Counted from the stretch's first letter, positions 41,219 to 52,880 are shown. The stretch is DNA of 64,000 nucleotides from Prorocentrum cordatum (GCA_963575745.1 CAUYUJ010005047.1:122001-186000); one strand, 5' to 3'. Notes: a model not told the origin generated them from the letters alone. Numbers and translations: made by a program.

Positions 41219-42790
41219 AGTGTGGGGCCGCTGGGAGAACCATACGCGCTGTGGCGACCAGAGCAACAAGGGGGGGTCGACTCCAGGCCTTGGGTCCTGC
41301 GTGAAGCGAGCCTTGGGGAAAGCGGCGTCCAGGGCGGTTCTGCTGCGTGCTCGTGAGAATTGTTGACATATGCTCTCTCCCGCTTAGGAGTGTGAGATAG
41401 GCTCAGGGATGTCGCCGTCGGGAAGCCAGGGGGCCTTTTCCCTCATCGACCAGATTCTCGCTTAGAGGTTACTCCACGTTTACGCTGAGTCTTTCTACTC
41501 GCAAGTAGTATGCCGGCCGTTCGTGCACGAGTACGTGTGCCTTGGCGCCTGGCATCACAGCAAGCCATTCACACTTCCCCTCTGCTGCTCGGTATTGCCC
41601 CCAGAGCCGGCGACCTGTCCACTAGACCCTTCTCCGTGCTGTGTGCTCTTTCTCGGACGTGTCGTCAGCAGAGGGAGTAACAAATCGCCAGCCGGGCAGA
41701 TTGGGCTTTGAGATTTGATCGATGCAGTCTGCCTGTGCCAGGCTCGTTCACTGCCGGTAAAGGTGAAGACCAAGGGAAGGTCCTTCATTCCTGTTCGGTT
41801 TGCATGCGTGGTTGCTGGATGTCAGGGTCGACGAGAGGGGGGTAGCAGTACATTGCGTTATGCCAGGATCATGCGCTCTTTTTCTGACATTCAGTATCCA
41901 GTGAAGAGGGCCAGCCTGAAAAGCCCTGGAGGCATGGACGCCATTCGGGTCAGTTTCTGGACATGTCGGGCAAGGGCTCGGGATCAGGTCCAAATGTCCA
42001 GGATGATTCTTTGGCAATGAAGGTTGGTCAGATGTTTAATTCGGGATTTGTTTTCAATGGAAAAGGGGAGGCAGGGTCATAATGCGGAAGGTCTAAAGGA
42101 CGATGAGGCGGCGGAGGGATGAGTAGTTGGTAGGATCAGCACGGCCTACGAACGCCCTAGGCGTAGAGTTGAAGCATACATATATATATATACACATATA
42201 TATGTATACATATATATATATATGTATGTATGTATATATATATATATGTATGTGTGTTACCGGTTGTTGCGCCTGGTTGTTGGACCTCTCTTTCTGGTTT
42301 TCAGTTTTTTCCGCACTGGAGTTCCCTTTTGTTACACTTTTGTGTAGTTTCTGACCACTGCCTTTGATCATCGGTTGCCAGTGTTAATGCTAGTGCGCAA
42401 ACGCTGTAGAGGCTAACGCACCGCACCTATTGAAGCGAGATGGACTGCATAATACGAGTAGTTCAGTAAGATGGGAAGGCAAACACGAGTATTTCAGTGA
42501 GGTAGGATGGCGTGGCGGAGCTCCAGGTGGTTGGGGAGGCAGGCCAGTTGATCATTTCATTGAAGGAAGGGTCCGTGATAGGTCGGTGAAGGAGCATGGG
42601 GGGGGAGGAGGAGGACGAATTGCAAGCATGAGAGCTTTGATTATTGAGCCCGCAGAGCGGGAGTCACGGCAGGCCCCCCAGGAGGGACTTTGCACGCTGA
42701 TCTTGCAATTTGTGGGTGGTTGGGATGCTGCCTCGACGAGGGTCGGTACCAATCGTTGCAATGGTTCCTGGGGCCATGTCGGCGTCCCGT
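41219..42790. other. Unassigned stretch
   Basis: AT/ATGT microsatellite at 42175-42256 and a short direct repeat (ACGAGTAGTTCAGTAAG / ACGAGTATTTCAGTGAG) at 42455-42505. No gene recognised. Confidence 0.45.
42175..42256 (+). repeat. AT / ATGT microsatellite
   Basis: Alternating TATATA and GTATGTATGTAT words. Confidence 0.93.
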
Positions 42791-43442
42791 GGGGGGTCGA
42801 ACGGCCTCGGAGCGCAGATCACTTGTATTTTCACGGCCGCAGGGTCTCCTCCGGAGCCGAGGCTTCGAGGGTGTCCCGAGCGACACCGCAGCTGTTGCGA
42901 GTCGGGGTCCCCTCCGAAGCGCCGATCGGCCGAGAGAGTCCCCAGCGAAATGGGCCTCGGGGCTCTCGGAGCACACCTCACCCGTATTTTTTTACGCGTT
43001 CCCGGGGCGTGGGCCGGTTGTCCAGGGCAAGGCAGCATGATATTTTCTCGACACCGTAGGGGCTGCGAAGGAGTAGATCAATGGCGAGGGGGAGAGGACG
43101 AGGAGGAGGAGGAGGAGGAGGAGGAGGAGGAGGAGGAGGAGGCTATCACCACTCCAGCCATCATATGAGTATGTGGGGGTCCTCGGCAGCGTATGTTTAC
43201 GCGTTGCCGGGGCATGGGCCGTCGGAGTGCGCGAGGCCGCCCTCAGGACGCCGCAGCTCGGCATCTGCCCCTGGGAGCTCACAGCACGGCCAGGGGGGGC
43301 CCGCAGGGGGCCCGCCGACAAAAATCCCATCGCTTCGCGCTTGGCCCGGCGGCCCCTCGCTGTGGCGCCGTGGGCGCCTGCCTGCGTGCCCGCGGGGGGC
43401 GCTTTTCGGGAGCTTCGCGTGGAGCCTCTCGGGGGCCTCTTG
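42791..43442 (+). repeat. Tandem duplication, unit 1
   Basis: Runs from GGGGGGTCGAACGGCCTCGG to TCTCGGGGGCCTCTTG. It contains a GGA array (43100-43142) longer than that of unit 2. Its interior TCGAACGG...CTCACCCGTATTTTTTTACG is almost identical to unit 2. Unit offset is 732 bp. Confidence 0.9.
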
Positions 43443-43522
43443 TAGGGGGCCACATGCGAACCCTGCCCCTACCCCCCACGATTTCTGAGGGGGGGGGGGG
43501 GGTTCACTCCGTTCGGGAGGTC

Positions 43523-44157
43523 GGGGGGTCGAACGGCCTCGGAGCGCAGATCACTTGTATTTTCACGGCCGCAGAGTCTCCTCCGGAGCCGAGGCTTCGA
43601 GGGTGCCCCGAGCGACACCGCAGCTGTTGCGAGTCGGGGTCCCCTCCGAAGCGCCGATCGGCCGAGAGAGTCCCCAGCGAAATGGGCCTCGGGGCTCTCG
43701 GAGCACACCTCACCCGTATTTTTTTACGCGTTCCCGGGGCGTGGGCCGGTTGTCCAGGGCAAGGCAGGATAGCAGTTTCTCGACACCGTAGGGGGTGCGA
43801 AGGAGTAGATCAATGGCGAGGGGGAGAGGACGAGGAGGAGGAAGAGGAGGAGGAGGAGGCTATCACCACTCCAGCCATCATAGAAGTATGTGGGGTTCCT
43901 CGGCAGCGTATGTTTACGCGTGGCCGGGGCAGGGGCCGTCGGAGTGCGCGAGGCCGCCCTCAGGACGCCGCAGCTCGGCATCTGCCCCTGGGAGCTCACA
44001 GCACGGCCAGGGGGGGCCCGCAGGGGGCCCGCCGGAAAAATCCCATCGCTTCGCGCTTGGCCCGGCGGCCCCTCGCTGTGGCGCCGTGGGCGCCTGCCTG
44101 CGTGCTCGCGGGGGGCGCTTTTTGGGAGCTTCGCGGGGCCTCTCGGGGGCCTCTTGA
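43523..44157 (+). repeat. Tandem duplication, unit 2
   Basis: Starts GGGGGGTCGAACGGCCTCGG and ends CTCTCGGGGGCCTCTTG. Shorter GGA tract than unit 1 and a few substitutions, so a recent duplication. Confidence 0.9.
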
Positions 44158-44180
44158 GCGCTCTTGGGGGCTTTTTTTCT

Positions 44181-44391
44181 GCACGAACGAAATGGGCACG
44201 CAAAGAATGGGTACAATGCCCAACAGCGGATCTTGTTCATTTTGAACCGGACTCGCTGTCCACGCCGCCGCGGCCTGTGTCCATTTGAGCCAGAAGGCCG
44301 CCTGCTCAACAGCGGCCGCTGTTGAATTGGGACAGCATGTGTTGTGGGGCATTGTACCCATTCTTTCCGTACCCATTTCGGGCGTCCAAAT
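44181..44391 (+). mobile_element. Family F inverted-repeat element, copy 2
   Basis: Left GAATGGGTACAATGCCCAAC, right GGGGCATTGTACCCATTCTT; arms about 40 bp with few mismatches. Sits just after the second unit of the 732-bp tandem duplication. Confidence 0.8.
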
Positions 44392-44399
44392 CTTTGGGG

Positions 44400-45430
44400 G
44401 TCCGTTTGGCAGTCTCGGAGGCCATCGTCGGGGGAGGGCCCGACGTGCGAACTCGGATTTCCCCTCCTGGGGCCCCTCGGGGGCCTCAGAAGAGCCTCGT
44501 TGTGAGGCCCAGTGTGCCGCCCTGCGGCCTCACTGGGCTGGGAGCCTGGGCCGATCGCGAAGCCTCTCGGGACCTCTGCGACAAGCGGAAGCACCAGCCC
44601 GTCCAGGAACGATGCCCAGGGGAGCTGCCCCTCTCAGGGCAGGGCGCGGCATCAGTTGGGGAGCTCGAGGAGCCCCCGTGGGCCAGATATGCTCAGTGCC
44701 TGCCTCTCGGAGTGTCTTGGGATGTCCAACGGGGCCTCTCGGAGGCCTCCGGGGGCCTCCTGGGGGCTCCTGGGGGCCTCCTGAGGCCTCCTGAGGCCTC
44801 CTGGGGCCTCCTGGGGGCCTGGGCCTCTCCGGGCTCCTTGGAGGTCTCTTCGGGCGTCGTGTGGGGCCTCTTGTCGGGCTTCGGAGCTTCTCGGGGCGCC
44901 TTGGGTGCCTTTTTATGGACCTCTTGGGGCCTCTTGGGGTGCCCCTTGTCTTGGGGGCCTCCTGGAGCCGTCTTTTGGGGCCTCCTTGTGCATGTCCTGG
45001 TGCTCTCGAGGGGCTCTCTTGGGAGCGGTTCGGGCCTCCGGGGGGCCATCTTGGAGGCAATCGATCGGCGAAGGGGCGGTCCCCGATGGAGCCCTCCCCC
45101 GGGGCCCAGATGGTCCAGCGTATTGTTTGTTGCCTGCTCGCTGATGCCATTCTGGGCGCTGTGGCCACCCGCGACCACCAGGGGGGTGAGTCAGCGCCTC
45201 CCGAAGGGGAAGGTGGGGGGAAGAGGAAGTGCCCCAAGCAACCTGCGCCAGAAAGGGCTGATGGGATTGAGCCTCTGGGCCTCTCTCTGGGGGCAGTCTG
45301 GGACCACTTTGGGGCTGTCTTGAGGCCTCCAGGGGGCTGCCTTCGGGCAATCGTGGCGCCTCCAACCCGTTGCCGAGGGCTCTTTGGCCCTCTTGGAGCT
45401 CTCTTGGGGGCAACCCTGAGGGCTGGAGGA
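44400..45430 (+). repeat. CTTGGGGCC-type repeat block 4
   Basis: GCCTCTCGGGGGCCTC and GGCCTCCTGGGGGCCTCC words dominate, interspersed with less repetitive DNA (44420-44700, 45060-45260). Long frames on both strands are typical of this repeat and are not taken as genes. Confidence 0.7.
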
Positions 45431-46812
45431 CCTCCCCACTGAGTTCCGGCATCTGTGACCAGAGTCTCGCGAACTGGGCATCAGTTTGGGCGCTCTTGGG
45501 GCGACCCCGGACCACCAGAGGGCCCACGCGCGCGCGAACTAGTAGAATCATGATCTCTTACACGAGATCTCAGCATGCCTTTGTCCCCTTGGTCCAGGGA
45601 ATTCAGAATTGTGAGCGATGGTGAAGCACAGCAGCAAAGCATGACGCGTGGAACGGCAACGAGAGTCAGGACTCGTCATGGTTCGCAGGACACTGCAGAC
45701 ATCGGAGAGTCAAGATGCACGGACAGATGGTGAGGATGAACGAGGGTCAGTGGACACAATCACAGACACATGTGCACACACGCAGTACGTAGTCAAGCTT
45801 TTTGCAGCATTTCCTGTCTCGAGTCCGTTTCACGCATCCAGGTGTCGTTCGAAGATGCGGGTTCGCAGCCGGTTGTTTTCACAGGCGGGTGCATCAGAGG
45901 CAATCGCATGACGGTTGTGGTTTGCGGCATTCGTGTTGGGCATTGTTTGAGGGATCCGCTCAGGTTTTCGCCCGCCGAGATTGCAAGAAAGCAGGCCCTC
46001 GAGAGAGAAGGCTCACGCCTTTACGCTCTCTGGCAAACTTGTCCTGTCTGATGGCTGCTCCCATCTGTGAGATGTCTTTGCCTGCGCTGCGGTGGCGACG
46101 GTCGTACTGCAGTGGTGTAATCTACTCTGCCGCCTACAGGAGCAATGCATAATGAACACTCCCGGAGCTGAACACGTGCCATGATCCGTAAGCGATCACG
46201 CCAACATCAGTCTAATTTACACCATCTTTGAACAATCGTGCACCATACGAAGCTACCGCCTTCTCTACAGGACAGGTCATCGTGAAAGGATCGTGGTCTA
46301 GCAAACCTTGCCAAGCACGCTTTGCCTTCACTCTCCAGGGGATGCGCCTGACAGAGGGGTAATGGGCAGCACCCTGCATTCCACCATATGGCAGATGGAA
46401 GGGAGGATCACACAATACCATAAACGTATGTGTTCGGAGGTCCGCGCGGATTCGTCGGATTCGGCGCGGGCTGAAGAGGCGACCTCCGGGAACTGATCAT
46501 GGATGCCGAGAAGGGGCCCAAATACGAGAAAACATGGGGAGTGAACAGCGGGTTCGGAAAGGTCTTGGGAACGATTTTGGCTTGGATCTCGTCTTGGAGT
46601 CCGCCTTGGAACCACCTCGGGCCCCAAAGAGGGTACGGCGTGCAGCCAGTCGGCGGACCGTCGGAGCCACCTCGCCGCACCACCACCCCGACAGGTGGGC
46701 GGGCGAGTGCAAATCCTCCACGCGCCCCGCACCCCCCGCGGCCCATCCAGGAACAATGTCCGGGCGAACAGTCGGCAGAGGGGAAGTAGACAAGCATTCC
46801 TCCAGGTAATTA
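45431..46812. other. Unassigned stretch
   Basis: Non-repetitive and locally less G+C-rich. Frames such as 45770-46051 (+) have protein-like stretches (SPAEIARKQALERE) but no recognisable domain. Confidence 0.4.
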
Positions 46813-47053
46813 GTGGGCCCTGGAAACGACAGGGCCGTTTTTTTACGGGTTCCGTTTTGCCGTTTTTGTTGCCGGTTCCGGCGCCGTTTCTTTTTTGGTT
46901 CCGTCGCCGTTTTTTGAACGGTTCCGGCTCCGGTACCAATTCTGGAGCCGTTTTTTTGCCGTTTCCGGTCGCCGTTTTTTTGCCGTTTCCAGATTCAAAG
47001 GACATTTTTTTTGGAAACGGTGAAAAACCGGCCCTGCCGTTTCCGGGGCCCAC
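46813..47053 (+). mobile_element. Element H: inverted-repeat element with CCGTTTTTTT units
   Basis: GTGGGCCCTGGAAACGACAG at the left, CTGCCGTTTCCGGGGCCCAC at the right. The interior is a run of GCCGTTTTTTTGCCGTTTCC-like units on one strand. Confidence 0.7.
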
Positions 47054-47060
47054 AAAGCTC

Positions 47061-47260
47061 CAGGCCTCCCAGATGGGGTCGGAGCAGACGGGGCCGGGGC
47101 ATCGCGCCGCATCGCCGGTGCATCGGAGGTGCGGCTCGGTGTGGAGTCCGATGTTCTCCACGCCGACGTCGCCGATGCACCGCCGACCTGGCCGATGCAT
47201 CGGCGATGCGAGGCGATCCTCAGACCCCATCTACTCCGACCCCATCTGGAAGGGCTCTAC
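47061..47260 (+). mobile_element. Family G foldback element, copy 2
   Basis: Left CAGGCCTCCCAGATGGGGTC, right CTACTCCGACCCCATCTGGA; interior GCCGATGCATCGGCGATGCG. Begins a few bases after element H. Confidence 0.78.
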
Positions 47261-47279
47261 ATTCCGTGGAGCAAGAATG

Positions 47280-47450
47280 CCAGCAATTCTGCATCTAAAG
47301 GCCTCGTGGAGGCCTCTTGGAGTCCTCTTGGAGGCCGTTGGGCTTGGTCGGGGTGGCTTCTGACGCCCCACTGGAGCTCTGTTCGGGTTCTCGTGGGGGC
47401 CGTGGGGGCCCTCTTGGAGCCATCCTGGAGGCTATCACTATTTCAAGGGG
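47280..47450 (+). repeat. Short CTTGGGGCC-type repeat block
   Basis: GGCCTCTTGGAGTCCTCTTG and GCCCTCTTGGAGCCATCCTG directly after element G copy 2. Confidence 0.6.
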
Positions 47451-48040
47451 TTTAGGCTTCAGGGTTTAGGGTGCGCTCCTCGGCTCATCGGCTCCCCCCC
47501 GTCGGCTCCTCGCTGTCATGGCTGATTGTGTCCCTCACCTTGCCCGCGCATCTCCGTCGGCCCGCCCCGCTGTCCGAACAAGAGATGCGGGGGACCACAC
47601 TGCCGCGCTAGCGAATAGCCAGGCGTGTGGTCCTGTCCCTCGTTGGCCATGGGAAGCATCTTCATGCACTACCCCGTTCGTGACGACGGCTGGGGCGTCG
47701 CGTGGGCCTGCTGAGGATGGGACGCTATTAGGGGCCTTCGGTGCTGGCTTGTAGCGCTTCTGGGACCTTCTTCGAGTTCTCTCGTGTGATCGTGAATCGT
47801 GGAACCCACCCGAGGCTTCAGAGAAGCCCATCGGGAGAGAGCAGGCGAGAAGGCAAACCACATTGAATCACACGAGTTTGTTTGATAATTTCGCCCTCTC
47901 GGGGCCATGTCTGGGAGGCTCCGTGGCCACTTGAGACCAGACCGTATGATGGGCTGTCGTGGGCCCTCCTGGATGCACGTGGGGTACCAGTTTGATCCAC
48001 GGCCCAAGGGAGCCTCGATGAGTTCAGCGCCCTCCAATGA

Positions 48041-48136
48041 CCTGGCATCGCTCGGACGTGTGCATTTTGTTTCGGCGAGGGCGATCGAGGAGCATCCTTG
48101 ATCATTTGGCGAAATGGACGTCCGAGCGATGCCAGG
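48041..48136 (+). mobile_element. Family C inverted-repeat element, copy 3 (internally deleted)
   Basis: Perfect outer arms CCTGGCATCGCTCGGACGT and ACGTCCGAGCGATGCCAGG. It lacks the roughly 35 bp after GATCATTTGGCGAAA that copies 1 and 2 carry, so it is a shorter derivative. Confidence 0.82.
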
Positions 48137-48700
48137 ATGATATCTGCCACCCCCGCCCCCCTCCTTGAATTGGCCTTCCCATCTGTGGTTGTTCTAGCAA
48201 TGGCTCTCCATTTCCTATGGGCATAGGGCATGCTATTCGGAGAAGGCCTCTGGGGACCGCTCCCTGCGCCATCGAATTCTCTGGCAGGCAGCGTGCACGG
48301 AACAAGGTGGCCGCGGAGATTGCACATCCGGTCTGTGTCAGGTGTTGCCTTTTCGTGTTCTTTTTTATTCATGCTGTCGAACAAAGAACCGGCTTGCAGC
48401 GAGCGCGCAGTTCTTGAAGCGGGAATCGTCTGGCGATGGTCTTCCGCAGGTGCCGCTTTCGCGATTTTGTTTCTCGCTGCTTGGTGGATGGTTGCAGAGT
48501 GGACGCAGGACGAGCACGAAGGCACTGCGGGTGTCTGTCCGGGGTCCTGGGATTATATAAGAGGGCGGAACTTTCCGGGAAATGGCCGTTTGTCGAGCAA
48601 CCGTCGAAGGTGGGGAGAGGTTTGAGGATGCGGTGGTAGGCCCAGGAGAACAAATCGTTGAATCCTTCGGCGCAGCGTTCGGCCATAAGAGGGGGTCTCC

Positions 48701-48721
48701 GTACAGAGCCCGGCTCTGTAC
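48701..48721. repeat. 21-bp palindrome
   Basis: GTACAGAGCC-C-GGCTCTGTAC with 10-bp perfect arms; no neighbouring gene identified. Confidence 0.75.
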
Positions 48722-48889
48722 GCAGCGGGCCTGGGGGTGAATCATTATTCGGCACCCCGAGCCCGCTTTGAGAGTCGTGTCGGGGTGTTGAACAAAGGGG
48801 CACACCCTTGTCACCAGTCCAAGTGGTAGGCGAACGTCGCATGGGCGTCCGCAGTCTCTCCCAGGCAGGCCCCATGCCAGAGAGGATGA

Positions 48890-48985
48890 AGCAGGAGGAG
48901 GATGAGGGAGGAGTAGGAGGAAAGAGGAGGGGGAGACGAGATAGAGAAGGTGGAGGAGGAGGGAGGTGGAGGAGATTCTTTGGGG
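48890..48985 (+). repeat. GGA-rich purine tract
   Basis: Degenerate GGAGGA/AGAGG run. Confidence 0.8.
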
Positions 48986-49034
48986 GCAACACATATCCCC
49001 CCTCGATGTGCACTCGCCTCCTTACAGCATCATG

Positions 49035-49137
49035 CATTTACTCATTCATGTATTATGTAATTCATTCATTACACAATTCATTCATTCATTCGCTCATTCA
49101 TCCATCTCTTTCTATATATATGTGTATATATATATAG
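49035..49137 (+). repeat. CATT repeat then TATATG run
   Basis: TTCATTCATTCATTCGCTCA units followed by ATATATATGTGTATATATAT. Confidence 0.9.
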
Positions 49138-49250
49138 GTCTGTGTATGTGTATGCAGTTGCCTGCGGCAGGTCCCGCCACCGCGCCAGTCCAGCATGTTG
49201 GGTGGCGATTAGTCGAGGGGCACAGGAGGCCGTGAATTGTGACACGTCGG
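49138..49250 (+). repeat. Dispersed repeat R, copy 2
   Basis: CAGTTGCCTGCGGCAGGTCC, GGGTGGCGATTAGTCGAGGG and GGAGGCCGTGAATTGTGACA. Both copies are next to simple repeats and a CTTGGGGCC block. Confidence 0.65.
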
Positions 49251-49710
49251 GACTCCTGAAGGCTCTTGGGCCCTCTTGAGGGGTTCGTTGGGGCTTTTGG
49301 AGCTCTCTTGGCAGGCAGCCTCTTGGGGGCGCTTCGGTTGCTCTTGGGGGATTCTTGGGCCGTCTGAGGGCGCTCTTGGGCCGCATGGGCTCTCTCGGGC
49401 ACCTTGAGGTCCGTCTGAGCGCCAACTTGGGCCTATTAGGGGTCCTCTTGGGCCGCTCTTGGGCCATCTTGGCGCCCTCTTGGGCTGTCTTGAGGCCCTC
49501 TTGGTGCGTTCCTGGGCCGTCTTGAGGCTACCTTAAAGGCTTCTGGGGCTGCCTTGAGCCGACGAAAGCTCGAAGCAAGCGAACATCTTCCCAACACATG
49601 TTTTGGAATAACACAATGTTTGACCTCCTCGGGCGTTGCTGGAGGCTCTGCCGGAACCCTCTTGGGCCGTCTTCGAGGCTTTCTGGGTGCCGCCTCGAGG
49701 CCATCCTGAG
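49240..49710 (+). repeat. CTTGGGGCC-type repeat block 5
   Basis: TCTTGGGCCGTCTGAGGGCG-like words with the core GCCGACGAAAGCTCGAAGCA AGCGAACATC at about 49555. Confidence 0.75.
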
Positions 49711-49720
49711 CCATCTTATC

Positions 49721-49950
49721 AGAGCCCCGAATCATCAGGGGTAACTCGGGTCAGGGCTAATTCGAGTTCGTTTTTCGGGAATCCGAACCCGAGTTGCCCC
49801 GGGCCCGAGTTACCCCGGATAACTCGGGCGTCCAGAGCCCCAAATCATCAGGGATAATTCGGGTCAGGGCTAACTCGGGTTCGTTTTTCGGGAATCCAAA
49901 CCCGAGTTATCCTGGGCCCGAGTTACTCTCGATAACTCGGGCGCCCAATC
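49721..49950 (+). repeat. Two 113-bp tandem units rich in AACTCGGG
   Basis: AGAGCCCC(G/A)AATCATCAGG starts units at 49721 and 49834. Each holds several ACTCGGG/CCCGAGT inverted words and GTTCGTTTTTCGGGAATCC. Confidence 0.85.
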
Positions 49951-50170
49951 TTAGGCCACCATGGAGGCCTCTTGGACCATCTTGGCGGCCTTGGTAGCCT
50001 TCCAGGTCCGTCTTGGAGGCCATCCTGGGCGTTCTGCACGCCCTGGAGAGCGCCAGGGGGGCGTCTGGGCCGCCCCGGGAGCCCCCAGGGGAGCAGGGGG
50101 CGGTGCGCGCAGCTGGGCGCGGCGAGAGGGGCGTGCCCCCTTAGACGACTCAGCCACGCGCAAAGGGGGG

Positions 50171-50300
50171 AGGGGGGAGGGGGGAGGGCTTCTTAGAAGG
50201 ACCCCTGCTTCTTAGAAGGCGGGGCCTTATGTATAGATGTAAGGCCGGCGCCTTCTGAGAAGCAGCCTCCTTCTAAGAAGCCCTCCCCCCTCCCTCCACC
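50171..50300. repeat. Long imperfect palindrome with TTCTTAGAAGG motifs
   Basis: GGGAGGGCTTCTTAGAAGGA at the left pairs with TCCTTCTAAGAAGCCCTCCC at the right, continuing inward (GCTTCTTAGAAGGCG / CGCCTTCTGAGAAGC) to CCTTAT-GTATAGATG-TAAGG. Confidence 0.8.
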
Positions 50301-50957
50301 CCCTTGTGCGCGCCGCCAAACGACTGCAGAAACCTTGCCAGGCGCCCTTGGTATTTTTCCACGCCCCAGCGTGCGAAGGCACTGTGGCGGATGCACATGT
50401 GGTTTGCCCCTTGGTCGGAACCTGGAGTATGTACATTACCAGTGGCGGGCTGTTTTGCAAGCCCAAGACGTTTCGACGGTCGGCGACGACGTCGGGGTGG
50501 TGTGGTTTATACGTGTTTCCCCGTTTTCCCGTGGCAAAAACGAAACATGGATACACAAAAACCCCCGTATACACCAATTACCTGCTTTCCTGTGCGAGTT
50601 TCGGTGCGGGGCTGGAAAAAAGCGTCGGTGTATAGAGGTCGGCTCCTGACTTGGTCATCATGTACCGACTCTTCGCCTCAGACGCATTCTTCCTGAATCT
50701 CCCTTGTACTCGTCTCATGGCCTCCCTCTATAGCCCCCATCACTACCCTTCCCCCCTCCCTCTATACCGCCTTCCCCCTCCCCTCTTTTTTCGTCTCCCC
50801 CTCCTCCTTTCTGCCTCCCTCCTGTGCACTCTCTTCCTGCAGATCCTCCTCTCCTCGTCGTTCTCCTCTTCGGGAAGAGGAGATGAAGGACGAGCAGGAA
50901 TAGGAGGAGGAGGAGGATCCGAGTATGTGGAACGAGGCGGCCCCATCTGCTGGTACA

Positions 50958-51126
50958 GTCAACCCGCATAGTAAGGATGGGCAACCCTCCCAAAGATACC
51001 CTTGCATCCTTGCCTCCTCGGCCCATCCCTCACCACTTTCGTCGGCCGCGCCCCGCTCGAAACGCTTCGAAGTGGGCGTCCAAGGGCCTCGCATCCTTAT
51101 CGCGCATCCTTATTCTGCGGGTTGAC
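50958..51126 (+). mobile_element. Family D element, copy 6
   Basis: GTCAACCCGCATAGTAAGGA against TCCTTATTCTGCGGGTTGAC: long arms, two mismatches. 169 bp. Confidence 0.85.
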
Positions 51127-52269
51127 TTCATCGGTTATTTCCTCCCCTCTCGCGCGAGGTGCTGGAAGACGGCGAGGCTGAAGGCGAAGGAGAGGCCCCA
51201 GAGGCCGTGCGGGGATGTAGCAGCAAGCCTAGATTCTCTTCACCGCCGCTTTCTCCCCCTTCCCCTTCCTCGCATACTTCGTCTGCCTCCTCCTCCTCCT
51301 CCTCCTTATCCTCCTCCTGATCCTCGCTCGCCCTCCTCTCCCCCACGCTTTGTTTTTTCCTGATTCTCTCTCTCTCTCTCTGTCTCTCTCTCTCTCTCTG
51401 ATTCTCACTCTCTGTCCGACATCTCCCATCCAGCCACATCAAATGAGCACCCACGCTGTCTACATTGATGGTATGAGAGAACGGTCAACTTCCCATCTCG
51501 GGGTACAGCCCGAAACACCTCAGCAAAGCCAAGAACCTGAGCACGAGAAACCGTCTGCCGTGGGCTGTCCAGCAATCCCGCACACCCCGAGTCCCAGACG
51601 TGTTGGTCGACCGAAGCCAGGCGGACATAACCCCGCGCACCACGGTGGAGCACCGGCTGCTGATAATGACGGCCGCTAGAACCATCGGCAGCATAGGCCC
51701 CAGTTGGTAACGGAGATTCTCCAACACGGAGTCGCGCTAACTCCAGGGCGACGGGAGTTCAGGCCACGAGAGAGCGAGAGGAGGCCGCGGAGCCAAAATT
51801 TGGGGGAGTGGCAGACCTCCTGAGGGGCCTGCTGGGGCAAGTGAGTTGTCTCGACCACTGGGGCGCTCGGAGCCCCACCCCCATAGATTCAGCCCACTCC
51901 CTCGAGGACAAACAAAAATTCACTGACACTCCCAGCATCCGTGAACACTGGTCTCAGGAGATCTCAACGCTGGCACACATCGTCGGTCCTGTAGCCCGCA
52001 AGGAATCGTCTGGACTCCGTCCAGTACCCCCCACATGCCACAAGACGGACCATGCTGGCGAGAGGTGGTTGGGCAAAATCTTCCAGGCGCTCCGCAAGCG
52101 CCGCAGCATGCTGAAGCCTGACACCCCCCTCGCCCTCGCCCCTGTACGCGTGCTTGGGAGCCTGGAGCCGCGCTCAGCCTCGATCGTGGCCTCGATAGCG
52201 CCCAGAAGGCGTGTGGGACGAGCAGCTCCCCGGTCGATCAGCCTCCAGTCGAAACGAGGAGAACCAGGG
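51127..52269. other. Unassigned stretch
   Basis: TCC and (TC)n tracts at 51285-51410, then non-repetitive DNA. A plus-strand frame from 51808 runs into the GGA/gap region and is not credible beyond 52250. Confidence 0.45.
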
Positions 52270-52531
52270 GAGGAGGAGGAGGATGAGGAGGAAAAGGGGA
52301 GAGGAGGAGGAGGAGGAGGANNNNNNNNNNNNNNNNNNNNNNNNNNNNNNNNNNNNNNNNNNNNNNNNNNNNNNNNNNNNNNNNNNNNNNNNNNNNNNNN
52401 NNNNNNNNNNNNNNNNNNNNGGAAAAGAGGAGGAGGAAAAGAGGAGGAGGAGGAGGAGGAGGCGGATGGCGAGGAGGAGGAGGAGGAGGAGGGCGAGGAG
52501 GGCGAGGAGGGCGACGGGGAGGATGAGGGCG

Positions 52532-52597
<66 letters not shown>

Positions 52598-52880
52598 TTG
52601 ATGAGGTGGTGATGCTGATGCTGATGTGATGATGATGATGCTGCTGCTGATGATGATGATGGTGATGGTGATGGTGGTGGTGGTGATGATTATGGTGATG
52701 ATGGTGATGATGGTGGTGGTGATGATGATGATGATGCTGATGATGATGCTGAATGCTGATGATGATGAGATGATGATGATGATGATGTGCGGATGATGAT
52801 GATGATGAGATGAGGGATGGAGGAGGAGGAGGAGGAGGAGGAGGAGGAGGAGGAGGAGGAGGAGGAGGAGGAGGAGGGAG
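52270..52880 (+). repeat. GGA and GAT arrays flanking the assembly gap
   Basis: GGA to 52320, N gap, GGA/GAA to 52500, GAT 52530-52815, pure GGA 52818-52876. The RNase H reading frame continues out of the last GGA run. Confidence 0.95.
52321..52420. other. Assembly gap (100 N)
   Basis: Exactly 100 N inside a GGA array. The round number suggests a placeholder, so the true length is unknown. Confidence 0.98.

Larger units (their letters stand above)
47451..48889. other. Mostly unassigned
   Basis: Contains family C copy 3 and the 21-bp palindrome at 48701. No gene recognised. Confidence 0.45.

Noticed and set aside
44322-45323. 333-codon plus-strand frame
   Set aside because: Runs across family F and a degenerate repeat block, with no recognisable domain and equally long antisense frames.
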